A stretch of 28,302 nucleotides of DNA from Erysipelotrichia bacterium (GCA_009916335.1 SAAR01000008.1:1-28302); one strand, 5' to 3'. Positions 14,899 to 23,485 are shown, numbered from the stretch's first letter. Notes: generated by a model from the sequence alone, not told the origin. Numbers and translations are program-made.

Positions 14899-16009
14899 TA
14901 GGGTGTTGCTTATTCTCGTTGTCGATGATGTTTTTAATTTTCCTTTTTATTTCTTCTGCACTAATTTCTTTTTTGCCACCACTACATAACATCTTTTTTA
15001 AAGGGTAATAGCGATTATTAAATTCAAATGATTTATTAGCAATCGCACGAGAAATGGTGGAAATATGCAAATTGCAATTTTGTGCAATCATTGAAAGTGT
15101 TAAGTGATGAAGTGGAGCATTAAATAAAAAGAAGTCCTTTTGTATATCACAAATAGATTGCATAATTTGTAGTAAAGTCATATTTCTTTTTTGTATACTG
15201 TTCATAATGTTTTGCACTTGCCTTCTTTGACTTTGCATATATGCTTGTAGTTCACTACTCTTTTCACTTTCTTCCACTGCGTTGAAATGAATGGTTAAAT
15301 CATCATTTAATAATGCAATATGAATTTCATTATGATCTACAGTGATTTTAAATTCAGGATTAATATAAATGGTTTCTTGACTATAATTCGCAGCAGGTTT
15401 AGGGTTTAATGTTTGAATAAAATGAATACCTGCTTGTATATCTTCTAGTGAAAGTTGTGTTTTTTGTATAATTTTTTCATACTGTTGTAAAGCAATCGCT
15501 TCTAAATGAGAACATAAAAGAAAGGCTGTTTCACTATTGGCGTGTTTTGATAATTTGCATTGTATTTGCAAACATTCTTTTAAATCAAAAGCGAATAAAC
15601 CATGTGGTTCAAAGGTTCTAAGAATAGCGATATGTTTTTTAACACGATCAGCTGGATAAGGAGCATTGGCTAGTAATTCACGATAATTCACTTTAAAATA
15701 ACCATTGCTATCTAATTGAAGTAAAAGATATTCACATATTTGCTCATCAGGGTGATATTTGCTTAGTCTAGCTTGTTGCATAATCTCATCATATAGATTA
15801 GCTTGTGTATGATCATACGCTAAAAAGCTATCGCTATCTACTTGCTTTGCATAAGTATAGTTTAAGTAAGGATTCGTGTTCATTTGCTCGTTTAAATACA
15901 CTCTTAACTCATCGTTATTACAAGATAAAATTTTTAAGGATTGACTTTTTGCTTGATTAAAATTATTTTTAATTGTTAAATCTAATTTAGGAATTAATTG
16001 TTGTTTCAT
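14894..16009 (-). CDS. rpoN: RNA polymerase sigma-54 factor, frameshifted before the RpoN box
   Basis: Sigma-54 directs RNA polymerase to -24/-12 promoters that need AAA+ enhancer-binding activators. The 371-residue frame has a region I-like N-terminus (IPKLDLTIKNNFNQAKSQSLKIL), the core-binding part, and the helix-turn-helix LTLSMIAQNCNLHISTISRAIANKSFEF, typical of region III. The usual length is 420-480 residues; here the frame stops at a TAG (14896-14894) right before the region that carries the RpoN box, which is intact in the +1 frame. If translated as is, the protein would lack -24 recognition. The ATG is 1 nt past the rarA stop, so the two are translationally coupled. No sigma-54 activator gene is in the window. 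Confidence 0.9.
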   Translation of the reverse strand: MKQQLIPKLDLTIKNNFNQAKSQSLKILSCNNDELRVYLNEQMNTNPYLNYTYAKQVDSDSFLAYDHTQANLYDEIMQQARLSKYHPDEQICEYLLLQLDSNGYFKVNYRELLANAPYPADRVKKHIAILRTFEPHGLFAFDLKECLQIQCKLSKHANSETAFLLCSHLEAIALQQYEKIIQKTQLSLEDIQAGIHFIQTLNPKPAANYSQETIYINPEFKITVDHNEIHIALLNDDLTIHFNAVEESEKSSELQAYMQSQRRQVQNIMNSIQKRNMTLLQIMQSICDIQKDFFLFNAPLHHLTLSMIAQNCNLHISTISRAIANKSFEFNNRYYPLKKMLCSGGKKEISAEEIKRKIKNIIDNENKQHPI

Positions 16010-16010
16010 T

Positions 16011-17273
16011 TTATAGGTCCTTTTTTAATTGTGCCATTTGATTAGAGCGTTTGTTTTTCTTAAGTTTCTCTAAATTCATAGCTAATACTTTTTCATATTG
16101 CGAATTTAAATTAGGTACATAAAAACGAGCGGTGCTAATTGCATCAGGTAAATATTGTATTTTTGACCATAAATCACTTCTGTTATAATCGTATTGATCT
16201 TCCTTGCTCATACCAACAGGAGTATAACGTAGATAGGCAGTCATTGGATAAATATGATTTTGTATAGATGCACTAGCCGCATCAATCGCTTTTTCTGCTG
16301 ATTTTGACTTAGGGGATAAACACAAATCAATGACAGCATTCGCTAAAGGGATTCTTGCCTCAGGAAAACCGATGCGTTTTGCCCCATCAATCGCATTCAT
16401 ACATCTCGCACAAGCGGCAGGATTAGCTAAACCTATATCTTCATAAGCAATCGTGATTAAACGTCTTTCAATAGATTCCATATCATTAGAAGCAATTAAA
16501 ATAGCTAGATAATATAAAGCAGCATCGACATCACTACCTCGAATTGACTTTTGTAAGGCACTAAGTATATCATAGTGTCCATCACCCTCTTTACTGATAG
16601 AAAGATTCGGTTTTTGTGCATAGGCTAATACAAGTGTTTCATCTATCCTATTGTTTTCACAAGCAAATGCACATAGTTCAAGTAAGTTTAATGCAAAACG
16701 AATATCCCCATTACACTGTTTCGCTATTAAATGAAGTGCTGACTCGCTAACTTGTATACGATTATGATACCCTTTTTCACTAACGAGTGCATGTCTTAAT
16801 GCTTGTTCAATATCTTCCTCTTGCAAAGCTTTGACTTCAAAGATATGTGTACGAGAGCGAATCGCAGGATTAATGGAGTGGTATGGATTAGCAGTAGTAG
16901 CCCCAATTAAAATGATATTACCATTTTCAATATGTGGTAATAATAAATCTTGTTTATCTTTGTTTAAACGATGGACTTCATCAACAATCACAACAAGTCC
17001 ACTATTTAATTTTGCTTCCTCAAAAATAGCATCTAATTCTTTCTTATTGCCTGTAACAGCGTTAAATAAACGATAAGGGCGATGTAAGGAATGAGATAAA
17101 ACCATGGCTAGTGTGGTTTTTCCAGTACCTGGAGGACCAAAGAAAATCATAGAAAATAATTTTTGTTGTTCCACACATTTTCTCAGTATTTTATTTTCAC
17201 CAACTAAATGCTTTTGTCCGATGATTTCATCTATGTTTTGTGGTCGCATTTTATATGCTAATGGTTGATTCAT
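16011..17273 (-). CDS. rarA: Replication-associated recombination protein A (AAA+ ATPase)
   Basis: RarA (MgsA/Mgs1/WRNIP1 family) acts at stalled replication forks together with SSB. The 420-residue protein has the N-terminal YKMRPQNIDEIIGQKHLVG box, Walker A GPPGTGKT (about 46-53), Walker B VVIVDEVHRL and sensor 1 IILIGATTANP. In the C-terminal tetramerisation part, RGSDVDAALYYLA and AYEDIGLANP are characteristic of RarA. Full length is present. AGGAGGAG precedes the ATG. It is the first gene of a rarA-rpoN unit and ends 1 nt before the rpoN start. Confidence 0.96.
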   Translation of the reverse strand: MNQPLAYKMRPQNIDEIIGQKHLVGENKILRKCVEQQKLFSMIFFGPPGTGKTTLAMVLSHSLHRPYRLFNAVTGNKKELDAIFEEAKLNSGLVVIVDEVHRLNKDKQDLLLPHIENGNIILIGATTANPYHSINPAIRSRTHIFEVKALQEEDIEQALRHALVSEKGYHNRIQVSESALHLIAKQCNGDIRFALNLLELCAFACENNRIDETLVLAYAQKPNLSISKEGDGHYDILSALQKSIRGSDVDAALYYLAILIASNDMESIERRLITIAYEDIGLANPAACARCMNAIDGAKRIGFPEARIPLANAVIDLCLSPKSKSAEKAIDAASASIQNHIYPMTAYLRYTPVGMSKEDQYDYNRSDLWSKIQYLPDAISTARFYVPNLNSQYEKVLAMNLEKLKKNKRSNQMAQLKKDL

Positions 17274-17340
17274 AAAACTCCTCCTAAGTATCTGTTTTTA
17301 TTTTATCATAATCTAAGTAGACTAGCACTTTAGAAAGAAA

Positions 17341-17375
17341 TAAAAAAGCGTTCTTTATGAAAAAGAATACGCTTT
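17341..17375 (-). terminator. Terminator after mntP
   Basis: On the minus strand AAAGCG (17375-17370) pairs with CGCTTT (17350-17345). The inner ATTCTTT/AAAGAA arms extend the stem with a 2-nt bulge, and a T-run follows. It lies between mntP and the rarA promoter region. Confidence 0.75.
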
Positions 17376-17400
17376 AATAATAAAATTTCATTTTTATCAT

Positions 17401-17964
17401 TTAAAAAAATAAATGTTCTATTAAAATTTTAATGCCTAGTATAATTAAAATGATACCACCTAATCTTTCGGCATACTTTTGGAAAATAACCCCTAGTTTT
17501 TTACCAGTGAAAACACAAAGAAACGATAGTAAAAATGTTGTTAGGGCGATGATGCTTATCGCATAATAGATATTTACATTTAAAAAAGCAAAACTGACAC
17601 CAACAGCTAATGCATCAATACTAGTAGCAATCGCTAATAAGATGATATTCTTTAATGAAATAGAAGTGATTTCACATTCTACTTCTTTATTTTCATTGGC
17701 TTCTTTAATCATATTAAAACCGATTAAAGCTAATAGGATAAAAGCAATCCAGTGATCTACACTTTGTATATAATTAGCAAAATGTGAACCTGCATAAAAA
17801 CCAATCAACGGCATTAACCCCTGAAATAGACCAAAGAAGAAAGCTAGTTTTATAGCGTATTCTTTAAGATGCTTTTCTTTTAATGACATTCCTTTTGCTA
17901 ATGATACAGCTGCAGCGTCCATAGATAAACCTACACCAATTAAAAAAATTGATAAAAAATCCAT
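17401..17964 (-). CDS. mntP: Manganese efflux pump MntP
   Basis: MntP (YebN, DUF204) is a six-helix inner-membrane exporter that removes excess Mn2+. The 187-residue protein starts with the conserved GVGLSMDAAAVSLAKGM block (acidic D16) and repeats it in the second half as ATSIDALAVGVSFAFL, the inverted-repeat hallmark of the family. Length is normal. AAAGGAG precedes the ATG. The leader contains a yybP-ykoY Mn2+ riboswitch with an intrinsic terminator as expression platform, a known arrangement for mntP-type genes. Confidence 0.96.
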   Translation of the reverse strand: MDFLSIFLIGVGLSMDAAAVSLAKGMSLKEKHLKEYAIKLAFFFGLFQGLMPLIGFYAGSHFANYIQSVDHWIAFILLALIGFNMIKEANENKEVECEITSISLKNIILLAIATSIDALAVGVSFAFLNVNIYYAISIIALTTFLLSFLCVFTGKKLGVIFQKYAERLGGIILIILGIKILIEHLFF

Positions 17965-17983
17965 ATGTTTCTCCTTTTAATAG

Positions 17984-18019
17984 AAAAGACTTATACAATG
18001 AAAACATCGCATAAGTCTT
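17984..18019 (-). terminator. Riboswitch-controlled terminator in the mntP leader
   Basis: AAGACTTAT (18019-18011 on the minus strand) pairs with ATAAGTCTT (17994-17986), a 9-bp stem with a 16-nt loop, followed by TTTTCTA. It sits between the aptamer and the ribosome binding site and is the likely off state when Mn2+ is low. Confidence 0.75.
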
Positions 18020-18104
18020 GTTTTTTACAATAAGCCAGATCACTTGTGATCGCTATGTTGACTTAAACACTTGCTAAATGCAAGATAACTACTCCCTTAA
18101 AGCA
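18020..18104 (-). promoter_or_regulatory. Manganese riboswitch (yybP-ykoY) upstream of mntP
   Basis: Read on the minus strand, the leader begins with TTTAAGGGAGTAG, the conserved start of the yybP-ykoY aptamer (18089-18096 holds its complement). It continues with GTCAACA, a GATCAC-AA-GTGATC stem and CTGGC, as in this family. Mn2+ binding normally prevents terminator formation and turns on the exporter. Ends are approximate; identification is by motif and by the mntP gene downstream. Confidence 0.8.
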
Positions 18105-18109
18105 TTATT

Positions 18110-18138
18110 ATTTTAGCAGATAAATACAAAGAATACAA
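18110..18138 (-). promoter_or_regulatory. Promoter of the riboswitch-mntP transcript
   Basis: On the minus strand TTGTAT (18138-18133), a 17-bp spacer and TAAAAT (18115-18110) precede the aptamer start by a few bases. Confidence 0.5.
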
Positions 18139-18226
18139 TTATAAAGATACACAAGACTCAAGAGTTCAATAGTAGTATATTCACTAAGAATCGTGTTTAG
18201 TACATTGAAAAGTGAAATATGTTTGT

Positions 18227-18694
18227 TTAATGAGTAGGATAGTTTAATTGTTCTATTTGATAATTTTTTAATACTTCTGCATAATCTTTAGCATATGCTT
18301 TTGCTTCTTCTAAGTTATGGTCTAAATAATTACCACATTCTTTGGATTCGCTTGCCCCTGGTATATCTTCTTCAAAGTTAGCGATAAAAGCCATTGTTTC
18401 CTGTATTAAATGAATGCTATCTTCTTGACTGATAGTATCTCTGGTAAGAAAATAAAAACCAGTACGACACCCCATAGGACCTACATAAATGATATCATCG
18501 CTGTATTTTGTGTTTCTTACATAGGTTGCAAATAAATGCTCAAATGTATGTAGTCCTGCATTATTTAAGTAGGTAGAGCTGTTAGGTTTTACCATTCTTA
18601 AATCGTAGGTAATAATATCTTTATCAATTCTTGAAATATACATTCCTTTTTCTAGTATGTCATGATCAATACAAAAGCTGGTAATTTTATTCAT
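18227..18694 (-). CDS. luxS: S-ribosylhomocysteine lyase (AI-2 synthase)
   Basis: LuxS splits S-ribosylhomocysteine into homocysteine and the precursor of autoinducer-2, as part of the activated methyl cycle. The iron/zinc ligands H49 and H53 lie in LHTFEHLFATYVRN with catalytic E52; C76 in GPMGCRTGFYF is the acid/base cysteine; C120 in SESKECGNYLDHN completes the metal site. Length (155) is normal. AAGGAG is 9 nt upstream of the ATG. No pfs/mtnN or methionine gene adjoins. The promoter lies within a long perfect inverted repeat. A CIRCE element about 90 bp upstream serves the divergent hsp20. Confidence 0.97.
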   Translation of the reverse strand: MNKITSFCIDHDILEKGMYISRIDKDIITYDLRMVKPNSSTYLNNAGLHTFEHLFATYVRNTKYSDDIIYVGPMGCRTGFYFLTRDTISQEDSIHLIQETMAFIANFEEDIPGASESKECGNYLDHNLEEAKAYAKDYAEVLKNYQIEQLNYPTH

Positions 18695-18706
18695 GGTGTT
18701 TCACTC

Positions 18707-18747
18707 CTTATTTTCCTATTCATTATAAAATAGAATAGGAAAATAAG
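18707..18747 (-). promoter_or_regulatory. 15-bp perfect inverted repeat framing the luxS -10 box
   Basis: CTTATTTTCCTATTC (18707-18721) and GAATAGGAAAATAAG (18733-18747) are perfect complements around an 11-nt centre. On the minus strand this centre reads TATTTTATAAT and contains the -10 TATAAT (18727-18722). The expected start of transcription falls inside the near arm, and the arm abuts the AAGGAG ribosome binding site. It therefore looks like a DNA operator rather than an RNA hairpin. The regulator is unknown. Confidence 0.65.
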
Positions 18748-18781
18748 AAATAGCGAAATAAAAAAGAGTAAATATATAAAA

Positions 18782-18823
18782 TTAGCACTCAAGTGTTGAC
18801 AGTGCTAATTAAAGTGCTATAAT
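18782..18823 (+). promoter_or_regulatory. CIRCE operator with embedded hsp20 promoter
   Basis: TTAGCACTC (18782-18790), a 9-bp spacer and CAGTGCTAA (18800-18808) match CIRCE (TTAGCACTC-N9-GAGTGCTAA) with one mismatch. A consensus -35 TTGACA (18796-18801) lies partly in the spacer, followed after 16 bp by an extended -10 TGCTATAAT (18815-18823). HrcA bound here would block the promoter directly. Confidence 0.92.
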
Positions 18824-18891
18824 ATAATTGTACCAAGGGTAAATACCTTGATAAAGAATTTTATAAGTATATATAAATAAAGAAAGAGGCG

Positions 18892-19314
18892 ATGTATATG
18901 AAATTCTTACCTGGTTTTAGCTTATTGGATTCATTTGATGATTTTTTCAATGATTCGTTTGATTTGAGTAGAAATAGCGACTACATGAAAACGGACGTAC
19001 ATGAAAAAGATGGTAATTATATCATGGATATGGAACTTCCAGGATATAAAAAAGAAGATATTCATTTGTCATTGAAAGATGGATATTTAAACATTTCTGC
19101 TCAGACAAATAATGATCGTGAAGAAAAAGATGACAAAGGAAACATCATTCGTAAAGAAAGATATTCAGGTAGTTGTAGCCGTAGTTTCTTTGTTGGAGAA
19201 CATTTAGTAGAAAGTGATATTAATGCTAAGTTTGAAAACGGTGAATTGACAATTACAATTCCTAAAAAAGAAGTAAAACAAGTAGACGAGAATAGATTTA
19301 TTCCTATCCAATAA
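18892..19314 (+). CDS. hsp20: Hsp20 family small heat-shock protein
   Basis: Hsp20/alpha-crystallin proteins are ATP-independent holdases that keep unfolding proteins soluble. The protein (138-140 residues) has a short phenylalanine-rich N-terminus (LLDSFDDFFNDSFDL) and an alpha-crystallin domain (about 33-130) with YIMDMELPGYKKEDIHLSL, RKERYSGSCSRSFFV and AKFENGELTITIPKK (the G-x-L motif). A short I-P-I-Q tail carries the I-x-I/V-like anchor. Two ATGs are possible: 18892 and 18898. GAGG (18885-18888) is better spaced for the second. Transcription starts from a CIRCE promoter, so HrcA control is expected. A strong terminator follows. Confidence 0.96.
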   Translation: MYMKFLPGFSLLDSFDDFFNDSFDLSRNSDYMKTDVHEKDGNYIMDMELPGYKKEDIHLSLKDGYLNISAQTNNDREEKDDKGNIIRKERYSGSCSRSFFVGEHLVESDINAKFENGELTITIPKKEVKQVDENRFIPIQ

Positions 19315-19318
19315 AAGC

Positions 19319-19358
19319 AAAAACGCTCATTTCTCACTGTTGAGATTTGAGCGTTTTT
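19319..19358 (+). terminator. Bidirectional terminator between hsp20 and the ABC permease
   Basis: AAAAACGCTCA (19319-19329) and TGAGCGTTTTT (19348-19358) form an 11-bp stem with a second inner stem (TCTCA/TGAGA). A-runs and T-runs on both sides let it serve the converging genes. Confidence 0.88.
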
Positions 19359-19366
19359 AAATTGTC

Positions 19367-22300
19367 TTATTCCACTGATTTTAGTGATTCTACCATTGGG
19401 ATCTTCTTTAATTTATTGTACATGACTAAGTTGACAATCATTGCAAATAGGGCAGTGATCATAACTGCTAAACAATAAGATAGAAGATTAATATTTCGAC
19501 CAAACATAATTTCTGGCATTTCTGCTAAATTCATAATTAAGCGATGTAAGATAACTCCTAATCCTAAGCCTGCCAATGAACCGATGAGGGTTAAGAAGAT
19601 GTTTTCTCGATATACATAAGAGGCAACTTCTAAATCATAAAAACCTAGCACTTTAATCGTAGCGATTTCACGCAGACGCTCTGAAATGTTGACGTTTGTT
19701 AAATTATATAAAACGACAAAAGCAAGAAGTCCAGCAGCTGCAATTAGCACATAAGTAACAAAGGAAATAGAACTAATTGTATCCGCGAATGTGTCTGCTA
19801 CCCCTGAGTTAAAACTAATAGAAGAAACACTTTCTTCTTTCACGAAGTAATTACCTAGTTTTCTTTCGTTTTGTTCATTTGCTTTTTTCATTTTCAATAA
19901 GACGGTATTTTCACTGACCCTTTGTGAAGTTAATGTCTTGTAGTAAGAAGGAGTTATATAAATATTATGTCCTACATAGTTTTCACAAATAGAGCTTATT
20001 TTAATATCGTGTTTGATTCCATCATCAAAGGTAATGGAAATCATATCACCTACACTTGCTTTTAGATTTTTTGCTAGTTTTTCACTAACTACTGCCCCAT
20101 CACTACTAAGTTCAATCTGTTCCTTTTTATTTCTTGTTCTTAGGTTGATATAGTCTTTTAATTTTTCACTATCATCAGGAATGAGTAAAGAAATACTTTG
20201 TGTGGCATTATCAATATCCACACTAGCGTTTAAAGTAGTTAATGCTAAAGAGTCTTTTGTTAATGAATAATCATTTAATTTTTCAATCGCTTTACGGCGA
20301 TTAATTAAGGCGTCTTGATTATCTAATTTAATGAGTGCATCATATTGAATGATTTCCCCGTATTGAATATCGACAATTTGAGCAATACTATCTTTAATTC
20401 CAAATCCTGCTAGTAAGAGTGCAGTACAACCACTAATCCCAATGACTGTCATAAAGAAACGTTTTTTATAACGGAAAATATTTCTAGCCGTTACTTTCAT
20501 TGTAAAGGAGAAGCGGGACCAAAGGATTGGTATTTTTTCTAATAAAATTTTCTTTCCTTGTTTAGGTGCCTTTGGTCGCATTAAAGAGGCAGGGACTTCT
20601 ACTAATTCTTTATAACAAGCAAAACCTGCTGCCATTAAGGTAACACCAACGACACAAACAGAGGAAATAAGAGCTAAAGGTAGTTGTGGTGTAAAGACTA
20701 GAGTAGGTAAGTTGTACATTAAATTCCATGCGTTAAAAATGACGCTAGGGAATAAGTGCATACCAATTAGACAACCTACAATACTACCGATAATACCAGC
20801 AATTAACGCATAGGATAAATATTTAAAAGCAATGGCTATTTTTGAATAGCCTAAGGCTTTGTAAGTACCGATGATATTTCGTTGTTCATCAACCATGCGT
20901 GTCATAGTGGTTAAACAAACAAGGGCTGCAACGATTAAAAAGAACACAGGAAATACTTTTGCAATCCCATCCATACGATCAGCGACACTTTCATAATCTC
21001 GATAAGAATAATGAGAATGGCGATCTAATACATACCAAGAAGGAGGATCGATATTATCTAATTGTACTTTTGCAGCATCTAGTTTTTCTTTAGCAATCGC
21101 TAGTTCTTCTTCAGTGATTGTTTTTTGCTTTTCTAATGCAACAACACCCTCACTATATTGCTTTTGTCCATTTGTAAGCTCTGTTTCTGCTTGTGCAAAC
21201 TTTGCATCTGCTTCCACTTTTGCTTGTGATAGAGCTGCTTTTTGTGTTGCTATCTCTTGTTTTGCATTAGTGATTAATTGCTCATAAGCATTAATTTTAT
21301 CATTCATACTCGACAAGGTTGCCTCTAAAGCTTGTTTCGCTGTTTCTGCGTTCGCTAAACTATTTTTCCAACTGTCAATTTGTACTTGTATCACTTGTTT
21401 CTCTGCTTCAGTTTCCACTTTTTGTAAATCTTCTTCTAAATCAGCAATATGTTCTTTGGCTAATTGGATACTTTCATTATATTGAGGAATCATACTATCG
21501 TATTTTGCTTGTGCATTATCCCTCATGACAATGATTTCATTAAGTTGTGATTCATACATACTAAGTGTACTTTGTGCTTGCGTAATCTGTGCATTCATTG
21601 AAATTTGTAGTGTTTCAAAATTCGCTTTCGCACTTGTTAGATTCGCTTGTCCTAAGACAAGTTTTGTTTTGGCATCTTCTAACTTTTGTTCCCCTGCTTT
21701 GATCCCCTCTTCAAATTGTTGTTTGTTGTTTAGGTATATTTGATTGTTCTCATTCCATTTATCATTGGCAATCTTTTTAATTTCTTCATAGCGAATATCA
21801 CTTCTTTCTATACCAACACTTTCTAGTGCATTTACTACAGGATCAATCACTTTAAAGTAATCCTCATGATAACAGTTTTCAACCTTTGCATCGTTCACAC
21901 GCAGTAATACTTCTGTGTAATAATCCATAATGTAATTACTTTTATCAATCATAATAAAGGTATCTACTTTACCACTACCAATTGTGGAACTCCCTTTTTC
22001 ATAACTTAAATAATCAGGGGTGAAACAAGTACCCACAATGGTATATTTTGTGCGTGATAAGTAATGGTCGATCGTATCACTTGTACCACTTTTTAAAGTG
22101 ATGGTATCGCCAATTTGATAATGGGATTGTTTAATCTGATTCGCTTCAATTAAACATTCATTTGCTTTGTTTGGTAATCTTCCTTCTATTAAACGAGGTT
22201 GATTTATATAATTAGGATCATCTTCTTTTAAAGGTTGCCATGCAATTGTTTTAACAACCAACTGTGAAGTGCCTTTATCAGCTAAAAAATTCATACTGTA

Positions 22301-22561
22301 AGTGGCATCAATTCCCTCAATATTTTTGATCTTCTTAATGGCATTTACATCTTCTTTACTAAACCCCATGGTAGACATCATGCGAATGTCCACTAAGTTT
22401 TGTTTATCAAAATAATTATCAGCACTATTTTTCATATCAGGAACACTTGCTTTTACCCCAGCAAAAAAAGCAGTACCAATGGCGACAATTAACATGATTG
22501 AAAGAAAGCGACCTAAGGAATGGGTGATTTCTCTTACTATGTCTTTAAGAAAGGCTTTCAT
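19367..22561 (-). CDS. FtsX-like ABC transporter permease with large coiled-coil extracellular domain
   Basis: The frame opens at 22600, but the ATG at 22561 (1064 residues, MKAFLKDIVREITHSLGRFLS) is the likely start, 1 nt past the ATPase stop. One transmembrane segment lies near residue 20-40. A large extracellular part with a long alanine/glutamate/glutamine-rich coiled coil (about 265-500) ends in PPSWYVLDR. Two FtsX blocks follow, each with several membrane segments (for example VFPVFFLIVAALVCL and TYVLIAAAGLLAFVVLY), giving about eight in total. This is the MacB/FtsX-type permease set used in peptide or lipid export, resistance or envelope signalling. The substrate is unknown. It pairs with the ATPase gene just upstream. 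Confidence 0.93.
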   Translation of the reverse strand: MKAFLKDIVREITHSLGRFLSIMLIVAIGTAFFAGVKASVPDMKNSADNYFDKQNLVDIRMMSTMGFSKEDVNAIKKIKNIEGIDATYSMNFLADKGTSQLVVKTIAWQPLKEDDPNYINQPRLIEGRLPNKANECLIEANQIKQSHYQIGDTITLKSGTSDTIDHYLSRTKYTIVGTCFTPDYLSYEKGSSTIGSGKVDTFIMIDKSNYIMDYYTEVLLRVNDAKVENCYHEDYFKVIDPVVNALESVGIERSDIRYEEIKKIANDKWNENNQIYLNNKQQFEEGIKAGEQKLEDAKTKLVLGQANLTSAKANFETLQISMNAQITQAQSTLSMYESQLNEIIVMRDNAQAKYDSMIPQYNESIQLAKEHIADLEEDLQKVETEAEKQVIQVQIDSWKNSLANAETAKQALEATLSSMNDKINAYEQLITNAKQEIATQKAALSQAKVEADAKFAQAETELTNGQKQYSEGVVALEKQKTITEEELAIAKEKLDAAKVQLDNIDPPSWYVLDRHSHYSYRDYESVADRMDGIAKVFPVFFLIVAALVCLTTMTRMVDEQRNIIGTYKALGYSKIAIAFKYLSYALIAGIIGSIVGCLIGMHLFPSVIFNAWNLMYNLPTLVFTPQLPLALISSVCVVGVTLMAAGFACYKELVEVPASLMRPKAPKQGKKILLEKIPILWSRFSFTMKVTARNIFRYKKRFFMTVIGISGCTALLLAGFGIKDSIAQIVDIQYGEIIQYDALIKLDNQDALINRRKAIEKLNDYSLTKDSLALTTLNASVDIDNATQSISLLIPDDSEKLKDYINLRTRNKKEQIELSSDGAVVSEKLAKNLKASVGDMISITFDDGIKHDIKISSICENYVGHNIYITPSYYKTLTSQRVSENTVLLKMKKANEQNERKLGNYFVKEESVSSISFNSGVADTFADTISSISFVTYVLIAAAGLLAFVVLYNLTNVNISERLREIATIKVLGFYDLEVASYVYRENIFLTLIGSLAGLGLGVILHRLIMNLAEMPEIMFGRNINLLSYCLAVMITALFAMIVNLVMYNKLKKIPMVESLKSVE

Positions 22562-22562
22562 T

Positions 22563-23264
22563 TTAGTATTCAATCCTTTCAATTGGCATCGGGTTTTCAT
22601 TAATTTCTATAGAATGAATCTTACCGTTTTTTACCGTAATCACTTTATCTCCCATCGCTCTTAATGCGAGATTATGAGTAATCACAATGACGCTCATTCC
22701 TTGTTGTTTGCAAGTATCTTGAAGTAATTTAAGGATCTGCTTTCCCGTATTATAATCTAATGCACCAGTTGGTTCATCACATAAGAGTAATTTGGGGTTT
22801 TTCGCTAAGGCACGAGCAATCGCCACACGTTGTTGTTCCCCACCTGATAATTGTGCAGGGAAGTTTTTTGATCGATTCTGTAAGCCAACAGCAGCAATTG
22901 TTTCATCTATATCTAAAGGATTTTTACAAATTTGTGAGGCGAGTTCTACGTTTTCACGCACCGTTAGATTTTGTACTAAGTTATAAAACTGAAAGACAAA
23001 ACCAATATCATAACGGCGATAAGCAGTTAATTGTTTGGCATTGTATGTGCTAATTTCATTGCCATCGACAATGATCTGTCCACTAGTGGCGTTATCCATA
23101 CCCCCAAGAATATTTAAAATGGTGCTTTTTCCTGCTCCACTTGCCCCAGCAATAACGACAAATTCCCCTTTATCAATGGTGAAATCAACACCGTTTAATG
23201 CAGGGATTTCAATTTCTCCCATTTTGTATATTTTTTTGACATCTGTAAATTCAATATAACTCAT
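22563..23264 (-). CDS. ABC transporter ATP-binding protein, MacB/LolD-like
   Basis: The 233-residue ATPase has Walker [10 protein letters not shown], the Q-loop region [15 protein letters not shown], signature [15 protein letters not shown], Walker [13 protein letters not shown] and the switch histidine in VIVITHN. The sequence belongs to the LolD/MacB/FtsE group that drives FtsX-type permeases without moving substrate through the membrane in classical fashion. A GGAGG box precedes the ATG, and a minus-strand TATAAT at 23297-23292 is a likely -10. Its stop is 1 nt before the permease ATG, so the two are coupled. Confidence 0.96.
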   Translation of the reverse strand: MSYIEFTDVKKIYKMGEIEIPALNGVDFTIDKGEFVVIAGASGAGKSTILNILGGMDNATSGQIIVDGNEISTYNAKQLTAYRRYDIGFVFQFYNLVQNLTVRENVELASQICKNPLDIDETIAAVGLQNRSKNFPAQLSGGEQQRVAIARALAKNPKLLLCDEPTGALDYNTGKQILKLLQDTCKQQGMSVIVITHNLALRAMGDKVITVKNGKIHSIEINENPMPIERIEY

Positions 23265-23485
23265 ATGCCTGCCTCCAGATTTCTTAATTATATTATACTA
23301 GAAAATCATAAAATGGGACGTTATTTAATGCAGGTAAACAAAAAGCGATAAATTTGTAAAAATAAGTTAAGAAATTGCGTTTTTTTTCTATCATAAGGGG
23401 CAAATAGTGGCTATAATATAGATAATGAAACGAATTTAGAAAATGTATGGAAAATATTAAAGTTATATGATGGAATGGAGTAAGT

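Noticed and set aside
14894..14902. Programmed +1 frameshift in rpoN as an established feature
   Set aside because: The ATA-TAG geometry fits, but no upstream Shine-Dalgarno-like stimulator or other element is seen; kept only as one possible reading.
21319..21743. ORFs antisense to the FtsX-like permease
   Set aside because: They arise from the repetitive coiled-coil codons on the other strand and have no start signals.
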